NCBI RefSeq assembly: GCF_029958905.1 | Contig: NZ_CP124614.1 | Span: 124,001-188,000, forward strand | Direction of reading: 5' to 3' | Length of the DNA stretch: 64,000 nt | From: Vibrio sp. YMD68 | GTDB lineage: Bacteria; Pseudomonadota; Gammaproteobacteria; Enterobacterales; Vibrionaceae | Shown: positions 53,707-62,009 of the stretch, piece by piece | Layout: each line of letters begins with the position of its first letter | How positions within the stretch are numbered: the first letter of the stretch is position 1 | The notes under the pieces: model-generated | The model's database searches: none | The model's input: the letters and a program-made list of their open reading frames with translations, nothing else | What the model was told of the DNA's origin: nothing | Program-made: the position numbers and the translations under genes

Positions 53707-53725
53707 AATAGAAAGGTAGGCTAAA

Positions 53726-53968
53726 ATGTCTTTTGAAGTATTAGAGCAATTGGAAGCAAAGATTCAAACAGCGGTAGATACAATTTCACTGCTACAAATG
53801 GAAGTAGAAGAGCTAAAAGAAGAAAAGCAACTGCTAGAAAACGAAGCGAATGAGCTAAAAGCAAACCGTGAAGCTCTAGAGCAAAAAACAGAGCAGATGC
53901 AACAAGAACAAGCGGCATGGCAAGAACGTATCCGCGGCCTATTGGGTAAAATGGATGAAGTAGAGTAG
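53726..53968 (+). CDS. zapB: cell division protein ZapB
   Basis: An 80-residue, almost entirely coiled-coil protein that joins the Z ring through ZapA and links it to MatP and the chromosome terminus. The start [37 protein letters not shown] sequence and heptad pattern are characteristic. There is no membrane segment. AAAGGTAGG lies before the ATG. It is monocistronic, with a strong hairpin terminator downstream. Confidence 0.95.
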   Translation: MSFEVLEQLEAKIQTAVDTISLLQMEVEELKEEKQLLENEANELKANREALEQKTEQMQQEQAAWQERIRGLLGKMDEVE

Positions 53969-54082
53969 GCGCTCGCTTACTTTTTCTTGAGCTTGTAAAT
54001 AATTTTTTGAAGCTTAATGAGCTTTCTTGGAAGCCGGATTCGTTTGCTTTACAGCTAGATGGGTTTTCTTTGAATTTATAAT

Positions 54083-54114
54083 AAAAACGCCAGCGATGAT
54101 TCGTTGGCGTTTTT
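54083..54114 (+). terminator. rho-independent terminator, probably bidirectional (zapB and metF)
   Basis: AAAAACGCCA / TGGCGTTTTT stem (54083-54092 and 54105-54114) with a 12-nt loop and T-tracts on both sides, between convergent zapB and metF. Confidence 0.88.
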
Positions 54115-54140
54115 GTTTTTCTGACCGCAGGCGAATTCTA

Positions 54141-55097
<957 letters not shown>

Positions 55098-55331
55098 ACA
55101 GGATGTAATGAAAGCGATTTAATGTCAACAGTCTAACTATGAATTTTTTTCATGTTGATAATGAGCCAATCTCAAGTAGAGATGAAGTCGCTATTCAATG
55201 AGTTATGCAAGTAGGTATTCAAGCAACCATTAAGGCAACCATTGAGGCGATGAGTAGGATGATGCAAGAAAAGAGGGGAAAAAATGGGCTAGATAATCTC
55301 TAACCCAATTATTGACATGAAATAGTCCAGG

Positions 55332-57743
55332 TTACAGTAGGCTCGACAATAGGTTCAGATCCGATTGAATCGCTCCCGCCGTGACTTCTCGCCCTGCGCC
55401 AGGGCCACGAATCACCAGTGGGTTGTCTTTATACCACTTACTTTCAATCGCAAAAATATTGTCGCAAGGGAGCAGGTTGGCGAGTGCGTGCTCTTTGTTG
55501 AGCGCTTCAATACCAACGGTTGCTTTGCCGTTCTTCTCGAGTCGAGCAATGTAGCGCAGTACTTTATCTTCACGCTGAGCTTTTTCCAATCGCTCGGCCA
55601 GAATCTCACTCAGTAGAGCACTCTTATCTAGGAAGTCATCCAGCGGGAGGCCAGCCAGCTCTTGAGGCACTAACGATTCCACTTTGACGTTTTCAGGTTC
55701 AATATCAAGGCCGGATTCACGGGCAAGGATAACCAACTTGCGCATAACGTCTGACCCATCAAGATCAGAACGCGGATCGGGCTCTGTTAACCCTTGTTGC
55801 CAGGCTAAATCAACCAGTTCACTGAAAGGAACCGAGCCATCAAACTGCTGGAATAACCACGACAGTGTGCCCGAGAAAATGCCAGACAGCGCCATGATGT
55901 CATCGCCACTTTCACGAAGATCGCGAACCGTGTGATTGATCGGTAAGCCCGCCCCCACGGTGGCATTGTATAACCAATGGCGGTTGATTTTACTGAATGC
56001 ATCCTGAACTTGATGGTAATAGTGACTGGATGCGGATCCTGCCACTTTGTTTGCTGAGATAAGGTGCATACCGTGTGCAGCAATGTCGAGATATTGATTG
56101 GCAAGCACTTGGCTAGCGGTGACATCCAGGACGATTACATCATCGTAGCCCTGAATCGCTCCTAGTCGCTCAATCCATTCTTTGCCATTGTGAGTGACCG
56201 ATTCATCGTTAAATCGCTTCTCAACGCTGCTTGCATCGATTCCTTGCTCATCAAACCAATACGTCTGGCTGTCGATGACGGCAACGAGGTTGAAGCTCAT
56301 TCCGCGGCGTTTTTCTAACTCATTTTTTTGGACAGAGAACAACTCAAGCCAACTACGGCCAATATTGCCCTTGCCGCATAACGCAATCGCGACACGTTTC
56401 TGTGCCTGGAAAAGTTGAGTATGAATCGCATTGACCAACGGTGTTATCGGCGTTTTGCGTGTTACGGCCACAAGACTTAACCCCGATTGAGATTCAGAGA
56501 TGAACTCGACCGGTGAAGCTTTCAGTTGTTGGTAAAAGCCGTAACAGTGATTCGGGTTTTTCGCCACGCCCGCACCGACGGCAGCGACAAGGGAATACCC
56601 TTCTTTGAGTTTGATTTCCGCTTCTATCGCGGCATCTTGCAGGTGGCTTAAGGCACCGCTAGCAATTTCGGCGGTATAAGCAAGACGCAGTTTGTATTGA
56701 TCAGGTTGAGCTTCATAGGCCAGCGGTTCAAGCTGGGCGCGTTTTAGGCTTTGTAGTACTTCGGTTTCTACGCGTTCAAAATCGTGGCTGTGAGCAAAGG
56801 AAAGCTGAATCAGCAATACTTCGTCAAGTGAGGTGATGATTTTTGCACCACGACCAGAAGCCAGTACGCGTTCAATGCGTGTTGACCCTGATTCGGCTTG
56901 ATAGCTGCAACGTAAATGAAGATCCATGGTGCTTTGAGCGACAGGTTGCAAAGTACGACTGTGCAGTACGGGCGCAGCAAGCCGAGCCAGTTCACTGGCT
57001 TCATCTAATCGAAGCAGCGGCAGTAAGCAAGCATCGCTAACAATGCGGGGGTCGGCACTGTATACGCCGGCCACATCGCTCCAGATGGTCACCTGCGTGG
57101 CTTCGGCTAATGCCCCGATAACGGTGGCTGAATAGTCCGAACCATTACGGCCAAGCAGTATGGTATGGCCTTCGCTGTCTTGCGCCATAAACCCAGTGAT
57201 GACGACACGATGATGTGTATGTTGAGCCAACACTTCTTTAATCAGTGGATACGAGCTGGCTCGATCGACTTCTGGCTGAGTACCTGCTTCTGCACGCAAG
57301 AAAGCACGAGCATCTTGAGCAACGGCATTCAGTGCATTTTGTGAAAGCAAAGCCGCCAGCAATCTTGCAGACCAGACTTCACCGTGACCTAAAATGGCCG
57401 CACGTTGCGCCTCTGTCAGTGGCGCGGTCAGTTCACCAAGCGTACTAAATTCATCGCTGAGTTGAGCAATTAAACTGTGTTGTGCATCACCCGTAAGAAG
57501 GGCGTTAATCAGATCAACTTGAAACTGCCTTAGCGCCTGTAATTCTTCGTGTGCGAGTCGACCGTCTTTGGAAAGCGCATCCACAAACGCGATTAATCGG
57601 TTGGTGGTTTTGCCTGCCGCCGAGACGACCACCAGATCTTCAGAACCTGAATACTCTTTGAGAATATTGACGACGCGACGGTAACATTCAGGATCCGCGA
57701 GGCTGCTTCCACCAAATTTGTGCAGTTGACGTGAAATGGTCAT
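55332..57743 (-). CDS. metL: bifunctional aspartate kinase / homoserine dehydrogenase II MetL
   Basis: An 803-residue fusion catalysing the first and third steps of the aspartate-to-methionine/threonine pathway. The kinase domain (about 1-290) begins with HKFGGSSLADPECYRRV and has LGRNGSDYSATVIGALAEA. A linker with ACT-like sequence (about 305-450) follows. The dehydrogenase domain (about 455-803) has ALCGKGNIGRSWLELF, SANKVAGS and GLTEPDPRSDLDGSDVMRKLVIL. It begins 3 bp after metB, forming a metBL operon as in E. coli. No attenuator is seen; control should come from the MetJ operator before metB. Confidence 0.96.
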   Translation of the reverse strand: MTISRQLHKFGGSSLADPECYRRVVNILKEYSGSEDLVVVSAAGKTTNRLIAFVDALSKDGRLAHEELQALRQFQVDLINALLTGDAQHSLIAQLSDEFSTLGELTAPLTEAQRAAILGHGEVWSARLLAALLSQNALNAVAQDARAFLRAEAGTQPEVDRASSYPLIKEVLAQHTHHRVVITGFMAQDSEGHTILLGRNGSDYSATVIGALAEATQVTIWSDVAGVYSADPRIVSDACLLPLLRLDEASELARLAAPVLHSRTLQPVAQSTMDLHLRCSYQAESGSTRIERVLASGRGAKIITSLDEVLLIQLSFAHSHDFERVETEVLQSLKRAQLEPLAYEAQPDQYKLRLAYTAEIASGALSHLQDAAIEAEIKLKEGYSLVAAVGAGVAKNPNHCYGFYQQLKASPVEFISESQSGLSLVAVTRKTPITPLVNAIHTQLFQAQKRVAIALCGKGNIGRSWLELFSVQKNELEKRRGMSFNLVAVIDSQTYWFDEQGIDASSVEKRFNDESVTHNGKEWIERLGAIQGYDDVIVLDVTASQVLANQYLDIAAHGMHLISANKVAGSASSHYYHQVQDAFSKINRHWLYNATVGAGLPINHTVRDLRESGDDIMALSGIFSGTLSWLFQQFDGSVPFSELVDLAWQQGLTEPDPRSDLDGSDVMRKLVILARESGLDIEPENVKVESLVPQELAGLPLDDFLDKSALLSEILAERLEKAQREDKVLRYIARLEKNGKATVGIEALNKEHALANLLPCDNIFAIESKWYKDNPLVIRGPGAGREVTAGAIQSDLNLLSSLL

Positions 57744-57746
57744 GAA

Positions 57747-58961
57747 TTACGCCTCTTTCTCTGAAGGGGGTGTATTTTGAGAATCCGCGGCATCGCCAGT
57801 AAAGTCGGCGGCTTTTTGAAAGGCTTGCTTGAGGTCATCGATCAGATCATCGGCATCTTCTAGACCAACCGAGAGGCGAAGAAGTTGCTGAGAAATGCCA
57901 GCTTCAGCAAGCGCTGCTTCCCCCATGGCTCTGTGGGTCATGGAGGCGGGGTGACAAATCAAGCTCTCAACACCGCCAAGCGACTCTGCCAGTGAAAACA
58001 GTTCGAGTTGTTCAACAAAGAACTTTAATTGCTCAAAGGTTCCGCCAAACTCAAAGCTCAGCATAGAACCAAAGCCTAACTGTTGTTTTTTGGCAATCTC
58101 ATGGCCCGGGTGGCTTTCTAGGCTCGGGTGATAAATGGTTTTCACTAAAGGTTGACGTTGAAGTTCGACTAAAATGGTTTGCGAGCTTTCTTCGTGCACA
58201 CGCATGCGCGCGCCCAATGTACGAATGCCGCGTAACGTCATGTAGCTATCAAAAGGCGTACCTGTAGCGCCAATGCAGTTGCCCCACCATCCGAGTTCTT
58301 CCGCATGCTCTTCGGTTTTGGTGATCACAACGCCACCAATCACATCGGAGTGACCATTGATGTATTTGGTGGTTGAGTGAATAACAAAGTCAGCGCCAAG
58401 CTCTAAAGGCTTTTGGAACACCGGAGTTAAAAAGGTATTGTCGACCGCGACTAATGCCCCGACTTGTTTGGCTTTTTGGCATGTTTTCTCAATGTCGACC
58501 ACACGTACTAAAGGATTTGATGGGGTTTCAATCAGAATCAGTTTTGGTTTTTTAGCAATGGCCGCGTCAAAGGCTTTGGTATCCGATTGATCAACAAATT
58601 CCACCTTGAAGTCACCTTTAAGGCTTCGCGTATTAAACAGGCGGTAAGTGCCACCATAGCAATCGTGTGGAGCAACGATAAGATCATCTGGCCCCAAAAA
58701 TGTTGATACCCAAAGGTTAAGTGCAGACGTTCCACAGTTTGTGACCACCGCGCCTTTTCCTGATTCTAGCTCAAACAAGGCGGTTTCAAGCAACCCGCGA
58801 TTTGGGTTTCCAGAACGTGTGTAATCGTATTTAGGCACTTCGCCAAATGCAGGGAAGCCGTAATTGGTTGAGAGATAAATAGGTGGCACCACAGCGTGAT
58901 GTTGCGTATCTGACTCGATTCCCGTACGAACTGCGATTGTTGCTGGTTTGCGGGTGCTCAT
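57747..58961 (-). CDS. metB: cystathionine gamma-synthase MetB
   Basis: PLP enzyme that joins O-succinylhomoserine and cysteine into cystathionine. The 404-residue protein has YTRSGNPNRGLLETALFELE, VAPHDCYGGTYRLF, IETPSNPLVRVVD, VDNTFLTPVFQKPL and HSTTKYINGHSDVIGG, which contains the Schiff-base Lys. SLGGVESLICHPASMTH is the C-terminal family block. An extra C-terminal tail of about 20 residues (DAADSQNTPPSEKEA) is not in E. coli MetB. It is the first gene of a metB-metL unit, divergent from metJ over a shared operator. Confidence 0.95.
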   Translation of the reverse strand: MSTRKPATIAVRTGIESDTQHHAVVPPIYLSTNYGFPAFGEVPKYDYTRSGNPNRGLLETALFELESGKGAVVTNCGTSALNLWVSTFLGPDDLIVAPHDCYGGTYRLFNTRSLKGDFKVEFVDQSDTKAFDAAIAKKPKLILIETPSNPLVRVVDIEKTCQKAKQVGALVAVDNTFLTPVFQKPLELGADFVIHSTTKYINGHSDVIGGVVITKTEEHAEELGWWGNCIGATGTPFDSYMTLRGIRTLGARMRVHEESSQTILVELQRQPLVKTIYHPSLESHPGHEIAKKQQLGFGSMLSFEFGGTFEQLKFFVEQLELFSLAESLGGVESLICHPASMTHRAMGEAALAEAGISQQLLRLSVGLEDADDLIDDLKQAFQKAADFTGDAADSQNTPPSEKEA

Positions 58962-59112
58962 AAATCCTTCCTTTGTGTATGGCTATGCTTTTTGACGCTG
59001 CTATAATGACTCTTAAAGGGCAATACGGCTATACCTAGTTAGTTAGATGGATAGACCTAGGTATATGGATAGTTTCAGGTTGCTATAAGTTATTCCCTTC
59101 CTTATTTTTGAC

Positions 59113-59141
59113 ACTTTACTTATCAAAAATGAAGACGTCAA
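59113..59141 (-). promoter_or_regulatory. candidate sigma-70 promoter of metBL
   Basis: On the minus strand, TTGACG (plus 59136-59141) and TAAAGT (plus 59113-59118) are 17 bp apart. The -35 overlaps the first MetJ box, so repressor binding would block it. Confidence 0.5.
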
Positions 59142-59180
59142 CACTTCTAGACGTCTATATGTCTTTGCTTATAGACTTAA
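59133..59180. promoter_or_regulatory. MetJ operator: six tandem met boxes between metB and metJ
   Basis: Six contiguous 8-bp units: AGACGTCA, ACACTTCT, AGACGTCT (perfect consensus), ATATGTCT, TTGCTTAT and AGACTTAA. They lie between divergent metB and metJ and overlap both candidate promoters, so both genes should be repressed cooperatively by MetJ with S-adenosylmethionine. Confidence 0.88.
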
Positions 59181-59193
59181 ATCCGGCTAAAAT
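59165..59193 (+). promoter_or_regulatory. candidate sigma-70 promoter of metJ
   Basis: TTGCTT (59165-59170) and TAAAAT (59188-59193) with a 17-bp spacer, 45 bp before the metJ ATG. The -35 lies within the fifth met box, giving autoregulation. Confidence 0.55.
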
Positions 59194-59237
59194 TGCCCCT
59201 CAACTTAAATACCCTATGATAATAACGAAGGTGCGCA

Positions 59238-59558
59238 ATGGCAGATTGGAATGGTGAATACATTAGTCCATACGCGGAACACGGCAAAAAAAGCGAACAA
59301 GTAAAGAAAATCACAGTATCGATTCCGCTAAAAGTACTGAAGGTATTGACCGATGAACGTACGCGTCGTCAGATAAATAACCTACGCCATGCGACCAACA
59401 GTGAATTACTGTGTGAAGCTTTTCTTCATGCTTATACTGGTCAACCGTTACCGACGGATGAAGATTTACGAAAAGATCGCCCAGATGATATTCCGGCAGA
59501 AGTGAAAGCACTGATGACGGCAATGGGGATTGAATTTGAAGCCTACGATCAAGAATAA
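59238..59558 (+). CDS. metJ: methionine repressor MetJ
   Basis: A 106-residue ribbon-helix-helix repressor that binds tandem met boxes when loaded with S-adenosylmethionine. [40 protein letters not shown] contains the DNA-contacting beta strand (KITVSIP) and the following helices. Length and start ([25 protein letters not shown]) match the family. It is divergent from metB and followed by a strong hairpin. Confidence 0.98.
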   Translation: MADWNGEYISPYAEHGKKSEQVKKITVSIPLKVLKVLTDERTRRQINNLRHATNSELLCEAFLHAYTGQPLPTDEDLRKDRPDDIPAEVKALMTAMGIEFEAYDQE

Positions 59559-59670
59559 AAAGGGCTCAGCTAGCTATTATTTCATTGGCTAAGCGTTACG
59601 CGAATAGTGTCGTTAGCGCAGTTAGGCTATCGCTTGTTGTACCGACATTTTAAAATGGTACAGAAACAAA

Positions 59671-59706
59671 AAAACCGCAGTGACTTTATAAAAAGGCTGC
59701 GGTTTT
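59671..59706 (+). terminator. rho-independent terminator of metJ
   Basis: AAAACCGCAG / CTGCGGTTTT stem (59671-59680 and 59697-59706) followed by TT, with A-rich sequence on the other side. It could act in both directions. Confidence 0.82.
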
Positions 59707-59762
59707 TTAATGCTTGGAATACCGTTAGCAAAGAGCGTCGATTACGACGCCATATAATTGCC

Positions 59763-59801
59763 TAGCATCTAGCATCTAGCATCTAGCATCTAGCATCTAG
59801 C
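59763..59801. repeat. tandem heptamer repeat TAGCATC x5 plus a partial copy
   Basis: Five perfect, contiguous TAGCATC copies fill 59763-59797 and a TAGC partial ends at 59801. The malic-enzyme stop codon (minus strand, plus 59797-59799) lies in the last units. A further TAGCATG copy occurs at 59806, inside the gene's last codons. Confidence 0.9.
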
Positions 59802-61089
59802 TTTCTAGCATGTAATTTTCTGGCATGTCGATTCGAGCTACTCCAGATTCAACCGCAGCCACTGCCACCGCTTTTGCTACGCGAGGCAACAAACGTGGAT
59901 CCATCGGTTTTGGAATGATGTAGCTTGACCCGAACTCAAGGCTATCAACACCTGCGGCTTTTAATACCTCGGCAGGCACGGGCTCTTTAGCCAGTTCTCG
60001 GATAGCTTTCACCGCGGCTAATTTCATTGAATCATTGATTTCGCTTGCACGTACATCAAGAGCGCCACGGAAGATGAACGGGAAACACAGAACGTTATTG
60101 ACCTGATTTGGGTAGTCACTGCGACCAGTACCCATAATGAGGTCGCTACGAACCTCATGGGCAAGTTCAGGTTTGATTTCTGGATCTGGGTTGGAACAGG
60201 CGAACACGATCGGCTTATCAGCCATCAGTTTTAGCGCTTCAGGTGGCAGCAAGTTTGGCCCTGATACGCCTAAGAATAAATCAGCACCTTCAATCACATC
60301 TTCAAGGGTGCGCTTATCGGTATTGTTGGCAAACAGCTGTTTGTATTCGTTTAAGTCATCACGACGTGTGTGAATCACACCTTTACGGTCAAGCATGTAG
60401 ATCTTTTCGCGCATGGCACCACACTTGATCAACAGTTCCATACACGCCACCGCTGCTGCGCCCGCACCCAGACAAACAATGGTAGCCTCTTCCAACTTTT
60501 TGTCTTGCAGTTCAATTGCATTCAGCATGCCCGCTGCGGTAACAATGGCGGTACCGTGCTGGTCATCGTGGAAAACAGGCACATCACAACGCTCAATCAG
60601 GCGACGTTCAATTTCAAAACAATCCGGTGCTTTAATGTCTTCTAAATTGATGCCACCAAAGGTATCGGCAATGTTAGCAACGGTATCGACAAACTCGTCA
60701 ATGGTGCGGTGTTTCACTTCGATATCAATAGAATCTAAGCCAGCAAAGCGTTTGAACAACAGCGCTTTGCCTTCCATAACCGGTTTTGAGGCGATTGGCC
60801 CTAAGTTACCTAAACCCAAAATTGCGGTACCGTTAGAAATGACTGCAACCATGTTTCCTTTCGCGGTGTACTTGTAAACATTGTCTACGTTCTGCGCGAT
60901 TTCGCGAACAGGCTCTGCAACACCAGGGCTATAAGCCAGTGCCAGATCTTCCGCTGAATTAGCGGGCGTTGTGAGTGCAACGGCAATTTTACCTGGGTTC
61001 GGGAATTGATGGTAATCAAGAGCTTGTTGACGGAAGGCTTCTTGTGCAGATAACTCAGCAGAGTTTTCTTGACGGTTGTCATCGGACAT
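59797..61089 (-). CDS. malic enzyme, short (MaeB-like without phosphotransacetylase domain)
   Basis: Oxidatively decarboxylates malate to pyruvate, most likely with NADP. The 430-residue protein has LALAYSPGVAEPV (Tyr catalytic), GNMVAVISNGTAILGLGN, PVMEGKALLFKRFAG, PVFHDDQHGTAIVTAAG (metal ligands) and VCLGAGAAAVACMELL (dinucleotide fold). It is equal to the catalytic half of E. coli MaeB; the about 330-residue PTA-like C-domain is absent, with the protein ending DMPENYMLES. The 3' end is made of heptamer repeats. It is monocistronic, with a purine-rich leader of over 300 bp. Confidence 0.9.
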   Translation of the reverse strand: MSDDNRQENSAELSAQEAFRQQALDYHQFPNPGKIAVALTTPANSAEDLALAYSPGVAEPVREIAQNVDNVYKYTAKGNMVAVISNGTAILGLGNLGPIASKPVMEGKALLFKRFAGLDSIDIEVKHRTIDEFVDTVANIADTFGGINLEDIKAPDCFEIERRLIERCDVPVFHDDQHGTAIVTAAGMLNAIELQDKKLEEATIVCLGAGAAAVACMELLIKCGAMREKIYMLDRKGVIHTRRDDLNEYKQLFANNTDKRTLEDVIEGADLFLGVSGPNLLPPEALKLMADKPIVFACSNPDPEIKPELAHEVRSDLIMGTGRSDYPNQVNNVLCFPFIFRGALDVRASEINDSMKLAAVKAIRELAKEPVPAEVLKAAGVDSLEFGSSYIIPKPMDPRLLPRVAKAVAVAAVESGVARIDMPENYMLES

Positions 61090-61266
61090 AGGGTTAGGTA
61101 CTCATCGAAAATGTGGCCATAGGGGGAGACCATTCTAGAGTATGTAAGTCAACCTGCCTAGGTCAGAATGCGAGTCATATCATTAATAGTTATGAATGGA
61201 CTACTGATAAGACCAGATCTGGGCTCACTGAGTTTATTTAAGATAAAGAGGATGAGAGGAGTAAAA

Positions 61267-61444
61267 TAGGAAGACAAGAAGGGAAGTGAATAAGAAGAGG
61301 AAAAGCTAGGATGAGAAGAGGAAGACAATAAAGAAAAAGATAGGAAGAGGGGGGGAGTATAGGAAGAAAAGAAGGGAAACGAATAAAGAAAAGGAAAAGC
61401 TAGGATGAGAAGAGGAAGACAATAATGAAAAAGATAGGAAGAGG
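61267..61444. repeat. polypurine tandem repeat, two copies of about 85 bp
   Basis: Copy 1 (61267-61350) and copy 2 (61360-61444) are near-identical A/G-rich units. Both contain AGGAAAAGCTAGGATGAG and AGAAGAGGAAGACAATAA in the same order. The strand bias (almost no C or T) resembles the tract at 47443-47577. It lies between the rpmE terminator and the malic-enzyme start, so in the latter's leader. Confidence 0.85.
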
Positions 61445-61469
61445 CGATGAGATTAGAACCACAGACACA

Positions 61470-61495
61470 AAAAAGGACGCCTGAGCGTCCTTTTT
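61470..61495 (-). terminator. rho-independent terminator of rpmE (symmetrical)
   Basis: AAAAAGGACGC / GCGTCCTTTTT stem (61470-61480 and 61485-61495) with a CTGA tetraloop, 24 bp past the rpmE stop. T-tracts on both strands. Confidence 0.9.
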
Positions 61496-61519
61496 CTTAA
61501 TTAGGTATAGCGCGAGCTA

Positions 61520-61735
61520 TTACTTGCTTGAAAGAGCACCGAAACGCTTGTTGAATTTATCAACACGGCCACCAGTATCAACGATACGTTGCTTACCAGT
61601 GTAGAACGGGTGACATTTGTCACATACGTCTAGGTGGATAGTTTCTTTAGTTAGCGTTGAGTTGAACTCAAACGAGTTGCCGCAAGAACAAGTTGCTGTC
61701 GCTGCTTTGTATTCTGGGTGGATTCCAGCTTTCAT
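61520..61735 (-). CDS. rpmE: 50S ribosomal protein L31 (zinc-binding form)
   Basis: A 71-residue protein of the large ribosomal subunit that also bridges to the small subunit. Cys residues in CSCGN and [13 protein letters not shown] give the C-x-C...C-x-x-C zinc site, so this is the C+ (RpmE) form rather than the zinc-free paralogue. [10 protein letters not shown] start and [11 protein letters not shown] end are standard. It is divergent from priA, as in many enterics and vibrios. Confidence 0.97.
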   Translation of the reverse strand: MKAGIHPEYKAATATCSCGNSFEFNSTLTKETIHLDVCDKCHPFYTGKQRIVDTGGRVDKFNKRFGALSSK

Positions 61736-62009
61736 GGGATAACCTCAATTTAGGCCGTGTCGCTATCCGATGCTATGCCGGACACCACACGTAGTTAATA
61801 AAACAGTATGGATAACACTCTCTTCCTGGCGGGTCGTGATGACCAATGCCCTATCAGAAAGCCCTATCACTAAGGCGCAGTATAGTAATGAATACTTGCG
61901 TGAGGATCAACAGGTTTGCTAACTATTTAGCCACTTTTTTAGCTTCCCTCTTTACTAAGCGATCATTTAGACTGTGTTTTCTTGTTGCCGTTAAAAGTTG
62001 CCAATCACT

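Noticed and set aside
60413..60877. 154-residue plus-strand frame opposite the malic enzyme
   Set aside because: Low-complexity shadow of a strongly supported gene.
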